This document shows, piece after piece, positions 8,243-16,834 of a stretch of 54,782 nucleotides of DNA (position 1 is the stretch's first letter; every line of letters begins with the position of its first letter). The position numbers and the translations under genes were made by a program. The notes below the pieces were generated by a model. The model was given only the letters and a program-made list of their open reading frames with translations. It did not search any database and was not told the origin of the DNA. This DNA is from Bacillota bacterium. Its GTDB lineage: Bacteria; Bacillota; Clostridia; Acetivibrionales; DSM-1351. The stretch covers positions 1 through 54,782 of the forward strand of contig JAEWSZ010000204.1 in assembly GCA_023397905.1 (NCBI GenBank), written 5' to 3'.

Positions 8243-8574
8243 TATGATACAGTTTGTGTATTTGAATCACCAATTGACTTGATGAGCTATTCAACTATTG
8301 CAAAGAAATATTTAAATGAGGAAGTTAATCAGCATTGTATTTCGCTGGGGGGTGTGAGTGAGAAAGCCTTGGACCACTATTAAAACAGAATAATCAAATT
8401 AAGAGCAAAATGCTCTGCCTTGATAATGATGAGGCAGGGCATTTTGCTTGTCAGAAGATTATTCAAAAGTATAAGGAGTGCTACAATATAACTGAGAACT
8501 ATCCTATGGAAAAAGACTTTAATAACGACTTAATAACACTACAAACCGTACAGAATAGATGTGCTTCAAGGTAG
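8243..8574 (+). pseudogene. TOPRIM-domain mobilization protein remnant
   Basis: Two frames together give a TOPRIM-like C-terminal domain: VCVFESPIDLMSYSTIAKK in the first and KMLCLDNDEAGHFACQKII in the second, with a frameshift near 8380. The ESPID and LDNDEAG motifs match the DUF3991/TOPRIM proteins encoded next to relaxases on mobilizable elements of Firmicutes. The N-terminal zinc-finger region is absent. No function is expected from this copy. Confidence 0.7.
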
Positions 8575-8757
8575 AAGGAAGAAGAGTATGAATGCTCTTT
8601 GTAGGACTTTTTTTATCAGTAACCCACCCCATAGACATATAAGGAGTCCATGCAAAATGATATGGCGAAATGATGGCAAGCTTCCACTTCGTGTTACGAA
8701 GTGACAATTCATGGGAGCCAGCTCCCATACCCTCAGTATTAGTTTCCACAGGAGGTG

Positions 8758-9065
8758 GTGCATATAGTCAAAGAAAAGCATATTTCATTCAGGGTTACTG
8801 ATGAAGAATTTGAAATCATCAAGAGCAAGGCAAAATCAGCACATATGAGCGTGAGTAGATATCCGCATTAGATAAGGAAATTATGTTTGTTGATGGCCTT
8901 AAGGAATTCGCAAAGCAGTTGGGCAAAGTTGGAGGTAATTTGAACCAGGCTGTTATTTTACTACGACAGCAGCGCATCCAAAACATTGATATTGAAAATA
9001 CCAAGAAGGTGGTGAACAACATCTGGCAGTTATTGACTTCATTAACAGGCCGAACAAATCATTAA
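8758..9065 (+). pseudogene. MobC-like relaxosome protein remnant
   Basis: The first part, KEKHISFRVTDEEFEIIKSK, resembles the ribbon-helix-helix start of MobC accessory proteins. A deletion and frameshift around 8870 separate it from FVDGLKEFAKQLGKVGGNLN, the typical C-terminal MobC motif. A GGAGGTGGTG ribosome site precedes it. The gene overlaps the relaxase start in a different frame, the usual MobC-relaxase arrangement. It would have helped load the relaxase at oriT. Confidence 0.7.
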
Positions 9066-10147
9066 ACAGTCTGAATAAAGCATTGAAGTATATTACAAAT
9101 CCTAAAAAGACTGAGGAGAATCTTATTACCGCTATAGGTTGTGAAAAAGATAGCGCTTTTCATGAAATGATTGCCGTGAAAATGGCTTATGGCAAGGATA
9201 CTGGCAGGCAATTTATACACTTTGTTCAATCCTTTGCACCGTATGATAAAGTAACACCTGAAATAGCCCATGAGATTGCAGTAAAGCTTTCTGACAAGCT
9301 CAAAGGATTTCAGGTAGAAATGGCTACACATACTGATACAGAACACATCCATACACACTTTATCGTTAATACAGTAAACTATGAAAATGGTCTCAAGTGG
9401 AAAAAGAGTGCTAAGGATTTGCAAGACATGAAGGATTATTCTGACCAGCTTTGCAGAGAATACGGCCTTTTAATTACTCATAAACAAAAGGATGCCTATA
9501 AAAAAGGTGGGGAATTCCGTTCAGAGCAGCAGGGCCAGAGCTGGAAGCATGAACTTTATCTGATTTATACTATTGACAAACTGTTAGAACTACTTAATAA
9601 AGCAAAAAATAAATTGGCTATCGAAAAAAAACAAAATAATCATATGTATCAAGAAAAAGATATTAGATCAGATTCAAAGACTCTTAAAACAAAGGATTAT
9701 ACAGATAATTCTAAATTGGATAATATTATAATGATAAAAAATAAGGATAAGCTATGTCCAATTTGCCAAGGAATACTATTCGGTAGGCCGATTAAGCTCC
9801 CAGTATTTTCGAAAACTAAAAAATTAGGTATTGAAAGAAATATTAAAATAGTAGCAAAAACTTGTAGTAAAACTTGTAGTAAGTGTTCTAGTAACTATAT
9901 TACGCAAGATATATTGAATTCACTTCCAAAGGATATTGAACGCAAACAAATTAAAACTAAACCTCTCCTCGTTAGAAATAATGTAAATAAAGCATTAAGT
10001 AAAACAAAAATTAAACAGGATGCACATTATAACACTAAATCTCAACCTCTATTTGAAACAAATTGCATCATTTGTGGAACAAAAAATTTTAACGGAAGCC
10101 CTTTTTGTTGGGAACACTATAAGCATGAACATAATGAATCAAGGTGA
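9023..10147 (+). CDS. MobP/MobA-type relaxase N-terminus fused to a zinc-ribbon C-terminus
   Basis: Residues 1-175 are a relaxase domain: AVIDFINRPNKSLNSLNKAL at the start and the metal-binding THTDTEHIHTHFIVN region. The expected ATG is CTG here (9023), 10 bases after AAGGTGG; a TTG at 9083 would delete the catalytic N-terminus. After WKHELYL the normal relaxase tail is replaced by a lysine-rich linker and a cysteine-rich domain (CPICQG, CSKTCSKC, CIICGT) of lower G+C. The open frame is intact but the chimera is probably not a working relaxase. A 12-bp tandem repeat (KTCS twice) lies in the linker. Confidence 0.6.
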   Translation: MAVIDFINRPNKSLNSLNKALKYITNPKKTEENLITAIGCEKDSAFHEMIAVKMAYGKDTGRQFIHFVQSFAPYDKVTPEIAHEIAVKLSDKLKGFQVEMATHTDTEHIHTHFIVNTVNYENGLKWKKSAKDLQDMKDYSDQLCREYGLLITHKQKDAYKKGGEFRSEQQGQSWKHELYLIYTIDKLLELLNKAKNKLAIEKKQNNHMYQEKDIRSDSKTLKTKDYTDNSKLDNIIMIKNKDKLCPICQGILFGRPIKLPVFSKTKKLGIERNIKIVAKTCSKTCSKCSSNYITQDILNSLPKDIERKQIKTKPLLVRNNVNKALSKTKIKQDAHYNTKSQPLFETNCIICGTKNFNGSPFCWEHYKHEHNESR

Positions 10148-10337
10148 AAATCCCATTGTTTACACAACCGGAATTTACTTTTTCATTTTGCGCCTAAAAA
10201 AAACAAACCATATCCAAAACAAACGGATTCTAAAATATGGAAAAATAGTCTAAAATTATAATTATAGAGAAAAATAATAAATATTGATATTTATCCAATA
10301 ATTGCAAATGTATGTTGTTTAAGGAAGCGCTTATATA

Positions 10338-10365
10338 TGTTAATCGTCGCTAGGTCTCGTTAACA
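10338..10365 (+). promoter_or_regulatory. LoaP-associated leader motif, copy 1
   Basis: TGTTAA and TTAACA enclose TCGTCGCTAGGTCTCG, giving a short bulged hairpin about 90 bases before loaP. The core TAATCGT-N-GCT-NN-G-N-CTCGTTA recurs before the loaP pseudogene (11476-11520). Position and conservation suggest a regulatory RNA element or operator. Confidence 0.55.
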
Positions 10366-10452
10366 TACACTGATAAGATAAGAGGCATTGCCTTGTGGCA
10401 CTTAAATCGGTGCTAAGTGGGTAGCTATATTTTTTATAGGAGAGTAGTCAAG

Positions 10453-10983
10453 ATGAGCAATTGGTATGTATTTTATGTACAAACGGGTCGAGAGCAGTTA
10501 GTATGTGATTATTTAAATAATGTAATGAATAGAGAAGAATCTATTGCATTTTTTCCTCAAGTAGAATTGATTTTCAAGAACTCAAAAGTAGTAAATAAAG
10601 AGCTGAAGCCCATGTTTCCCGGGTATGTTTTCATGGATTCGGTTCTAGATGAGAAAACATTTATAACTCAAACGCACAGATATTCAAGATTTTCAAGACA
10701 TATTTTTAAATTACTCGGTAATGAAAATATTGATTATATGACACTGACTAAAGAGGAAAAGAACTTTTTATTAGGTTTTTGTTATGATGGATATGTTGCA
10801 GAAGAGTCTAAAGGATTTATAGCAGGTGATAGAATATATATTACATCAGGGCCACTGAAAGGTAAAGAAAGTATTATCAAAAAAATTAACAGACATAAAA
10901 GACGCGCAGAGATTGAAATGATATGTTTTGGTGATAAAAGGCGTATTAGTGTTTCTTTAGAGATAATATCTAAAGAAAGGTAA
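10453..10983 (+). CDS. loaP: LoaP-type NusG paralog (processive antiterminator)
   Basis: A 176-aa protein with an N-terminal NGN domain (WYVFYVQTGREQLVCDYLN, then LKPMFPGYVFM) and a C-terminal KOW domain (GDRIYITSGPLKGKESIIKKINRHKRRAEIEM). This is the form of LoaP, the specialised NusG paralog that in Bacillus velezensis lets polymerase read through terminators in antibiotic gene clusters by recognising an RNA hairpin in the leader. Its place directly before a biosynthetic cluster is typical. I use the ATG at 10453 after AGGAG; a GTG at 10417 has no ribosome site. Confidence 0.88.
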   Translation: MSNWYVFYVQTGREQLVCDYLNNVMNREESIAFFPQVELIFKNSKVVNKELKPMFPGYVFMDSVLDEKTFITQTHRYSRFSRHIFKLLGNENIDYMTLTKEEKNFLLGFCYDGYVAEESKGFIAGDRIYITSGPLKGKESIIKKINRHKRRAEIEMICFGDKRRISVSLEIISKER

Positions 10984-11152
10984 CAATTTAGGTAGATGCC
11001 ATCCAGGTAGACGTACGGATATGTATGGTGTTGTGTGCGATTATACCAGTTTTCAACATGCATACGACTTTTTGTTGAGTTCACTAATCGTTTTCGGAGA
11101 TACTTTTGTGTACACCAGAGGGCTTCTGTAAAGTCTTCTCACGGCGGACAGA

Positions 11153-11174
11153 GGCACCGGTTCGGTGTTTTTTG
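11153..11174 (+). terminator. Intrinsic terminator downstream of loaP
   Basis: GCACCG-GTT-CGGTGT followed by TTTTTT. It lies between loaP and the biosynthetic genes and is a natural point for LoaP-dependent read-through or for insulating the two units. Confidence 0.75.
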
Positions 11175-11213
11175 TGGTGTAGTAACTTTATAATAACACT
11201 TTGGGGGGATCCC

Positions 11214-11288
11214 ATGTCAATATCTAATTGTGCGAAAAATATTCTACTTTATCTCGTCTTTGTATTTGCTTTTTTTATTTTGCAATGA
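11214..11288 (+). CDS. Possible 24-aa hydrophobic peptide
   Basis: An ATG after TTGGGGGG opens a 24-codon frame whose last 15 residues are all hydrophobic (ILLYLVFVFAFFILQ), one membrane span. It lies just after the terminator and has no homology I recognise. It may be chance in AT-rich DNA. Confidence 0.2.
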   Translation: MSISNCAKNILLYLVFVFAFFILQ

Positions 11289-11306
11289 AAAATTTACAAA
11301 ATGCTG

Positions 11307-11335
11307 TTGCAATTTATAACAATTTATGTTAATAT
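11307..11335 (+). promoter_or_regulatory. Candidate promoter upstream of the biosynthetic operon
   Basis: TTGCAA (11307-11312), 17-bp spacer, TAATAT (11330-11335). A second candidate has a perfect TATAAT at 11444-11449 with a poor -35. Either would place the second leader motif in the transcript. Confidence 0.45.
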
Positions 11336-11475
11336 ATAACATACAAACAAAATTTATCATAATATTATAATATTTGGAATAATTTAGAATCCCGGTGCTA
11401 ATTATCAAATGTTTATCTTTGTGATAAAAATATGCAAATTAGGTATAATTGATTGGTTCTAACTTTATAAATGCA

Positions 11476-11520
11476 CTTATCGTCAATAATCGTAGCTGAG
11501 CCTCGTTAGCGGAAGATAAG
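11476..11520 (+). promoter_or_regulatory. LoaP-associated leader motif, copy 2
   Basis: CTTATC and GATAAG form an outer stem around the conserved core AATCGTAGCTGAGCCTCGTT, which matches copy 1 at most positions. It sits before the degenerate loaP and about 550 bases before the first biosynthetic gene. Confidence 0.55.
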
Positions 11521-11598
11521 GAAAATACAGTAAATACTTTGGTGGTTTATTATTAAAATAGACGAAAGGGCGAAGCTGTGTCTTCTGCAAGGGAATTA

Positions 11599-11966
11599 AT
11601 GAACAATTAGTATGTATTTTTTGTAAAAACAGGTAGAGAGCAAATGGCCTGTGATTTTTTAATAAGTTATCTGATAAAGAAGAATCTATGGCATTCATTC
11701 CGTAAGTCGGAATAATTTTTAAAAATTCAAAGGTTACTTCAAAATATCATAAACCGACGCTTCCTAGATATGTTTTCACTGATTTAATTTTAAATGAAAA
11801 ATCATTTATAAATCTCATGTATAAATATGCGAGGTTTTCAAAGTGTATATTAAATATACTTGGAAGTGAGTACATTAATCATATGAAGTTGGGTGATAAT
11901 GTGAAGAATTTCCTATTGGGATTTTTGAATGATGAATATGTTACGGAGGAATCATCGGCGGAATAA
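11599..11966 (+). pseudogene. Degenerate second loaP
   Basis: Base-by-base similarity to the intact loaP is clear: ATGAACAATTAG against ATGAGCAATTGG (Trp codon 4 to stop), then VFFVKTGREQMACDFL, a frameshift, and a final NFLLGFLNDEYVTEESS matching NFLLGFCYDGYVAEES. The KOW domain is missing after 11966. It is preceded by its own copy of the leader motif, so gene and leader were duplicated or acquired together. It encodes no functional protein. Confidence 0.85.
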
Positions 11967-12072
11967 TGTATTTATGCATTTTAGTTATATATGGATATGA
12001 TAAGGAAAAAAAGTTTTCTTTTTAGCTGATTATTTTGCACAACACTAACTACAACAATGATGGGGGCGTATT

Positions 12073-13239
12073 ATGATAAAAACGACAACAAAGAACAATA
12101 TTATAGTCCAGCGTATCTGCCAATTACTACAGGTACTAAGTGAGAATAATCTCTTTTATCGTAATTATCTAGAAACACCTATTAATGAAGATAATTTTGA
12201 TAATATCTACAAATCATTACCTGTTATAAATAAATCAATTATTAAGAAAAACAAAAACACCTACTTTTCAAACATGGAAGGCATTGATTTAATTACTGAG
12301 TTTACAAGTGGATCCACAGGAGAACCATTTATTTGCTATAAAACTAGAATGGAGCGGAATACTTATTCTCTGCGGCTCTGGAAAGAGCGCAAAAGAATTG
12401 ATGCAAAAGTATCTCCTCATAATTTTTTGGAGTTGTTTGACACCTCGACAAAAAGATTCAATATTAATTTTGTTGATTTGTCTGACGAGAATCTTCACAA
12501 GATATTTAGCTTATTGTCAAAAATCAAGCCAAGATGGCTTTGTCTTTCACCAACTATGGCTCTTTATTATGCGAAATTTCATGCTATCCATCAATACAAC
12601 CTGGATTCCATTAAGTATCTCGAATTGCAAGGTGAATACATAGATGACACCGTACGTGACATGATCGAGCAGGCATTTCAGGCACAGACGATATTGCATT
12701 ACGGTCTTCGGGAATGTTGGACGGTTGCATATGAATGTGGATATAGAAAATTGCACGTTTTGGATGATCATTTTCTTATAGATAATCAGTCAGAGCATCT
12801 TTTAGTGACAAGCGCAATCAGTCAATATATGCCCGTTATTAAGTACAACACAGGCGATATCGGCAAAATACATCTGCTTGATCGCTGTAAATGTGGAAAA
12901 ACAAACACATACATTTTGAACCTATCAAATGCCCGTCAAATTCAGCGCCTCCAGAAAAATAGCATTGGTAATATTATCTATAAAAAAATAATAAAAAATG
13001 TTATCAGCCATTTTCATAATGACGATAGTTTGATATTGGCTTTTTCCGTGCAAGAAAGCGATGGGAACTATATGCAAATTAATATTGAGAAAGGTTCTGG
13101 CTATACATTGGACGTAGAAAAGGAAATTTTGAAAAATGTTCGAACGTACTTTGGCGAAGGCATTAATGTGCATATAAATTATAATTACAGACCTGTTATT
13201 TCGAATACTGGCAAGCAAACAGAACTTTTGATGCTTTAG
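12073..13239 (+). CDS. PaaK-like acyl-adenylating ligase 1
   Basis: A 388-aa member of the phenylacetate-CoA ligase/CapK branch of AMP-forming enzymes. The ATP-binding loop is TEFTSGSTGEPF (about residues 75-86), the acidic core is YGLRECWTVAYECG, and the adenylate-binding Asp lies in KYNTGDIGKI; the C-terminal lysine region ends ISNTGKQTELL. It probably activates a carboxylic acid and loads the carrier protein encoded 107 bases downstream. Cysteines in DRCKCGKTN suggest the small metal-binding insertion seen in this branch. Start is ATG after GGGGG. The substrate is unknown. Confidence 0.8.
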   Translation: MIKTTTKNNIIVQRICQLLQVLSENNLFYRNYLETPINEDNFDNIYKSLPVINKSIIKKNKNTYFSNMEGIDLITEFTSGSTGEPFICYKTRMERNTYSLRLWKERKRIDAKVSPHNFLELFDTSTKRFNINFVDLSDENLHKIFSLLSKIKPRWLCLSPTMALYYAKFHAIHQYNLDSIKYLELQGEYIDDTVRDMIEQAFQAQTILHYGLRECWTVAYECGYRKLHVLDDHFLIDNQSEHLLVTSAISQYMPVIKYNTGDIGKIHLLDRCKCGKTNTYILNLSNARQIQRLQKNSIGNIIYKKIIKNVISHFHNDDSLILAFSVQESDGNYMQINIEKGSGYTLDVEKEILKNVRTYFGEGINVHINYNYRPVISNTGKQTELLML

Positions 13240-13345
13240 TTTTATGCCTATATTAAATTATGGAATATAACGTTAAGATTAGCCTATATAAATAATAGTC
13301 CTCTGTTTAAATGTTGGGAATAGAGCCAGAAAGGAATAATCACAA

Positions 13346-13594
13346 ATGGATCAAATAATGCAGACGGTAATAAAAATATTAATTGGAAATTACAATGTCG
13401 ATAAAAGCAAGCTTCAACAGGATGATATTAATATGCTTACCGACTTGGGGTTAGATTCTATTGAATTAATTTCTTTGTTTGTGGATATGGAGGAAAGCTT
13501 AAACATTACATTTAATGAAGATGATTATGATTATGATAAGATTGATACTCTTCAGAAAATTGCTCATCTGATAAGAGGGAAAATAAATGAATAA
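13346..13594 (+). CDS. Free-standing acyl/peptidyl carrier protein 1
   Basis: An 82-aa acidic four-helix carrier protein. The phosphopantetheine site is DLGLDSIELI (Ser at about residue 38). It overlaps the following adenylation gene by 8 bases, so the two are translationally coupled and likely partners. It should present the activated building block as a thioester. Confidence 0.9.
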   Translation: MDQIMQTVIKILIGNYNVDKSKLQQDDINMLTDLGLDSIELISLFVDMEESLNITFNEDDYDYDKIDTLQKIAHLIRGKINE

Positions 13595-15110
13595 AACTGT
13601 TAACCATACTTGCATTCAAGATTATCTCCGTCTTAGCTTTGCGGAAAATGCAGATCGTTTAGCGGTGATTATTGACAACTATTCGTTTACATATGAGCAG
13701 CTCAATAATCATACACAAGCTCTGGCAGATAATTTACGACAATATAAATCATATGATAAGCCTTTTTGCTTTGTATCCTGTTTGTTCGCCAACAGAGTAA
13801 ACTATTTAGTCGCGCTATTAGCATGTCTAAAAGCAAATTGTATATTTGTTCCTTTAAACACAAATGCTCAATTTGACGTCAATATTGAAAGAAGCAACCA
13901 CATTGGCGCGTCTTGCTTCCTGCATGACAACCCAAATACGATGCATGGTCCCAACCACCAACTATATTATGACTTGCTTTTCAATAATTTACCTTCATCA
14001 ACCACAGAAAGATATGATGACTATAACAGTAATGATTTGGTTTATCTATATCTCAGTTCGGGTACATCTCTGCAACAAAAAGCAATATTGGGCAAGAACT
14101 GTGGACTGGCACAATTTATAAACTGGGAAATCGAGCAATTCCACATAACCTCTTGTATAAAGGTACTGCAATTGACAGAACCAGTCTTTGATCCTTATCT
14201 ACGGGATGTATTAATGCCATTGTGTGTAGGAGGCACATTGTTCTTTCCAACCTATAAGATTCATAGCATCCCCCATGTATTAACTCAATTTGAGGAGGAT
14301 AATATTAACCTATTACATATAACACCAAGTTATATGGATTTACTATTACGCTTAATTAAGATAAGAAAAAAGATATATAACAAATTCAGGCTTATTTTAT
14401 TTGCTGGGGAAAAATTATCTGTTAAAACAGTAAATGAGTGCAAGGAGGTTTTTCCTAATGCTGTCTTTGTTAATCTATATGGGCCAACTGAAACCACCCT
14501 GGCTAAGGCCTACTATGTAATTGATAAGTCTACTGTTTACGATAATTGGATTCCTATAGGGAACCCAATTGAAAATGCACAAATTTATGTAATGGACAAC
14601 GATAGGCTATGCGACATCGGGGAGTTTGGAGAACTATGTATTGATACACAATATGCTTCTCACGGATACTATCAAAACTCAGCTCTAACAAAACAGAAAT
14701 TTATCGATAGCCCATTCCAACCGAACAGCACACTATATCGCACTGGCGATAAAGGTTATAAGGATCAGCATGGTTTACTGAATTATGTATGCCGAATGGA
14801 CAGACAGGTAAAGATTGCTGGAATTAGGATCGATTTATCGGAGTTGGAAGAGCTGATTAAAAATCAATATACCATCACAGATTGTGTGGTATGTATGATT
14901 GAACAAATAGGACTTGTTATGTATTACACATCAGAATTTGTTATTGATGAGAGAGACATGCGAAACTATTTAGAAAAATATTTTCAACGAAATGTCACCT
15001 TCAAATATATAGTACATCTCGATGTTTTTCCATTAAACATAAGCGGGAAAAAGGATATCAAGCAGTTATCCAGTTATTCATACTTTTTATCATTGGGGAG
15101 TAGCAAATGA
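13587..15110 (+). CDS. Stand-alone NRPS-type adenylation enzyme
   Basis: A 507-aa amino-acid-adenylation domain with no condensation or carrier domain. Core motifs: A3 LSSGTSLQQKA (degenerate; the usual TSGSTGxPKG is lost), A5 NLYGPTETTLAK, A6 GELCIDTQYASHGYY, A7 YRTGDKGY, A8 RMDRQVKIAGIRID and A10 lysine in NISGKKDIKQL. My manual pocket reading is D-P-R-H-L-A-L-L-A-K, with Asp235 kept, which suggests an amino acid; I cannot assign it. The first overlap is with the carrier gene, the second (ATGA) with the ABC exporter. Confidence 0.85.
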   Translation: MNKTVNHTCIQDYLRLSFAENADRLAVIIDNYSFTYEQLNNHTQALADNLRQYKSYDKPFCFVSCLFANRVNYLVALLACLKANCIFVPLNTNAQFDVNIERSNHIGASCFLHDNPNTMHGPNHQLYYDLLFNNLPSSTTERYDDYNSNDLVYLYLSSGTSLQQKAILGKNCGLAQFINWEIEQFHITSCIKVLQLTEPVFDPYLRDVLMPLCVGGTLFFPTYKIHSIPHVLTQFEEDNINLLHITPSYMDLLLRLIKIRKKIYNKFRLILFAGEKLSVKTVNECKEVFPNAVFVNLYGPTETTLAKAYYVIDKSTVYDNWIPIGNPIENAQIYVMDNDRLCDIGEFGELCIDTQYASHGYYQNSALTKQKFIDSPFQPNSTLYRTGDKGYKDQHGLLNYVCRMDRQVKIAGIRIDLSELEELIKNQYTITDCVVCMIEQIGLVMYYTSEFVIDERDMRNYLEKYFQRNVTFKYIVHLDVFPLNISGKKDIKQLSSYSYFLSLGSSK

Positions 15111-16819
15111 AAACCAGCATCCTATTTATATGGAATAATACAAAAGGATTCCGAGGCAGATTATGTGTGCTGTTTATTGCCATATGCTGTTCAACATTTG
15201 TTGGGATGCTATATCCGTATACATTATCAATAATGATTGATGAAGTATACTATAGGCAAAACTATAAGTTTATAGGTATCATATCGCTAATCTATCTTGG
15301 ATTGTTTCTAGTATCCCAGCTCATATATGCGATACAACATTTCACATGGTCGAATTTAATGACAAAATTTCTATACACGATTAGAGAAAAGGTGTATAAT
15401 AATGTTTTGAAATTGAAAGCTTCACGTTTGACAAATATAGATACAGGCAACTTAATTTCCATTATCAATAGAGATATTGATCAAATCATGGATTTTGTGT
15501 TTATGAATGGTTTTTATTTTGTTGCTAATATATTCCGGATTTTTACCGCACTTTTTTTTATCGCATATTTAAACTACAAAATGGCGATATTAGTTATCTT
15601 GCTGGCCCCTGTGTCTGTCTACGCTATATTGAAATTTTCCAATAAGATCGGTAAAGAGCAGAGTATTTATCGAGAGAAGTATGCTAATAACATTAGCTGG
15701 ATTACAGAGATACTAAAAGGTATTCGAGATGTATTTTATTTATCAGCCGAAGAAGCGATTAAAAAAACCTATTCTACAAAAACAAGATCTCTTTTACCCA
15801 ATAGGTTATCTATAGCCATGATGGAAGTTTATTCCGATAGGATCAATGCATTAATCACGTTGTTGTCAACGTTGCTTGTTTATATTGCAGCAATATATTT
15901 TATCTCCCATGGTCAACTTACAATAGGTGCGATTATCGCTATCCTTGATTATTTTACTAAATGCAAATCGCTTATTTTAACTGTCAACAGAACTTATACT
16001 GATTTAAGTAAAAATGTTGTCTCAACAAATCGCGTCATGGAATTGTTGGAGGAAGAGATAGAAGAAACAGGCCACAAGCAGCCATTGTCAATCGATCATG
16101 GTGAAATATTCTTTAAAGATATTAGCTTCTCATATGGTGAAAATAATATTATTGCACACTTGAATTTAAAGATAAATAGCCGTTCAGCAATTGGGATTGT
16201 AGGGCCAAGTGGAGTGGGCAAGAGCACATTAATCAATTTACTGATGCGTCTTTATGAACCAGACGGAGGAGAAATCATAATTGATGGCCAGAATATAAAA
16301 GAATATTCCATTGAGTCACTCCGTCAACAGGTAGGTGTTGTACAGCAATCTCCCGTTATCTTCGATGGTACCGTACGTTATAATCTAGAAATAGCAAAAG
16401 AAGGATGCAGCAATCAAGAAATAATTGAAGCATGCCAAAAAGCTCAGCTGTGGGAGCTGATAAGTGGTATGCCTGATAAGCTGGACACTGTGCTTGGACT
16501 AAACGGCATAGAACTATCGGGAGGGCAAAAACAGCGTATATCCATTGCACGCATGTTTCTAAAGAACCCTAAGATATTGATCTTTGATGAGGCAACATCT
16601 GCACTTGATGCCGAAACTGAGCAATATATACATACGATGTTTGATACATTGTTTACCGATAAGACAGTCTTGATTATAGCTCATCGGCTATCAAGTGTTA
16701 TTAAGGCAGATCAAATAGCCGTGCTAGATGATGGCAAAGTCATAGCGCTCGGCAACCATAATAGCCTGTTAAATTCATGCTTACTTTATAGGAACTTATT
16801 TGTAGAACAATGTATGTAA
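15107..16819 (+). CDS. ABC exporter half-transporter 1
   Basis: A 570-aa fused exporter: six transmembrane helices in residues 1-310, then a nucleotide-binding domain with Walker A GPSGVGKST (about 366-374), signature LSGGQKQR (about 468) and Walker B ILIFDEATSALD (about 490), with HR of the H-loop after it. All catalytic residues are present. It starts within the stop of the adenylation gene and is followed after 15 bases by a second exporter of equal length, so the two probably form a heterodimer that exports the product or gives self-resistance. Confidence 0.9.
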   Translation: MKTSILFIWNNTKGFRGRLCVLFIAICCSTFVGMLYPYTLSIMIDEVYYRQNYKFIGIISLIYLGLFLVSQLIYAIQHFTWSNLMTKFLYTIREKVYNNVLKLKASRLTNIDTGNLISIINRDIDQIMDFVFMNGFYFVANIFRIFTALFFIAYLNYKMAILVILLAPVSVYAILKFSNKIGKEQSIYREKYANNISWITEILKGIRDVFYLSAEEAIKKTYSTKTRSLLPNRLSIAMMEVYSDRINALITLLSTLLVYIAAIYFISHGQLTIGAIIAILDYFTKCKSLILTVNRTYTDLSKNVVSTNRVMELLEEEIEETGHKQPLSIDHGEIFFKDISFSYGENNIIAHLNLKINSRSAIGIVGPSGVGKSTLINLLMRLYEPDGGEIIIDGQNIKEYSIESLRQQVGVVQQSPVIFDGTVRYNLEIAKEGCSNQEIIEACQKAQLWELISGMPDKLDTVLGLNGIELSGGQKQRISIARMFLKNPKILIFDEATSALDAETEQYIHTMFDTLFTDKTVLIIAHRLSSVIKADQIAVLDDGKVIALGNHNSLLNSCLLYRNLFVEQCM

Positions 16820-16834
16820 ATAAGGAAGTGGCTT

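Noticed and set aside
9964..9975. Third match to the CTCGTTAG part of the leader motif
   Set aside because: Only eight bases agree and the AATCGT half is missing; it lies inside a coding frame.
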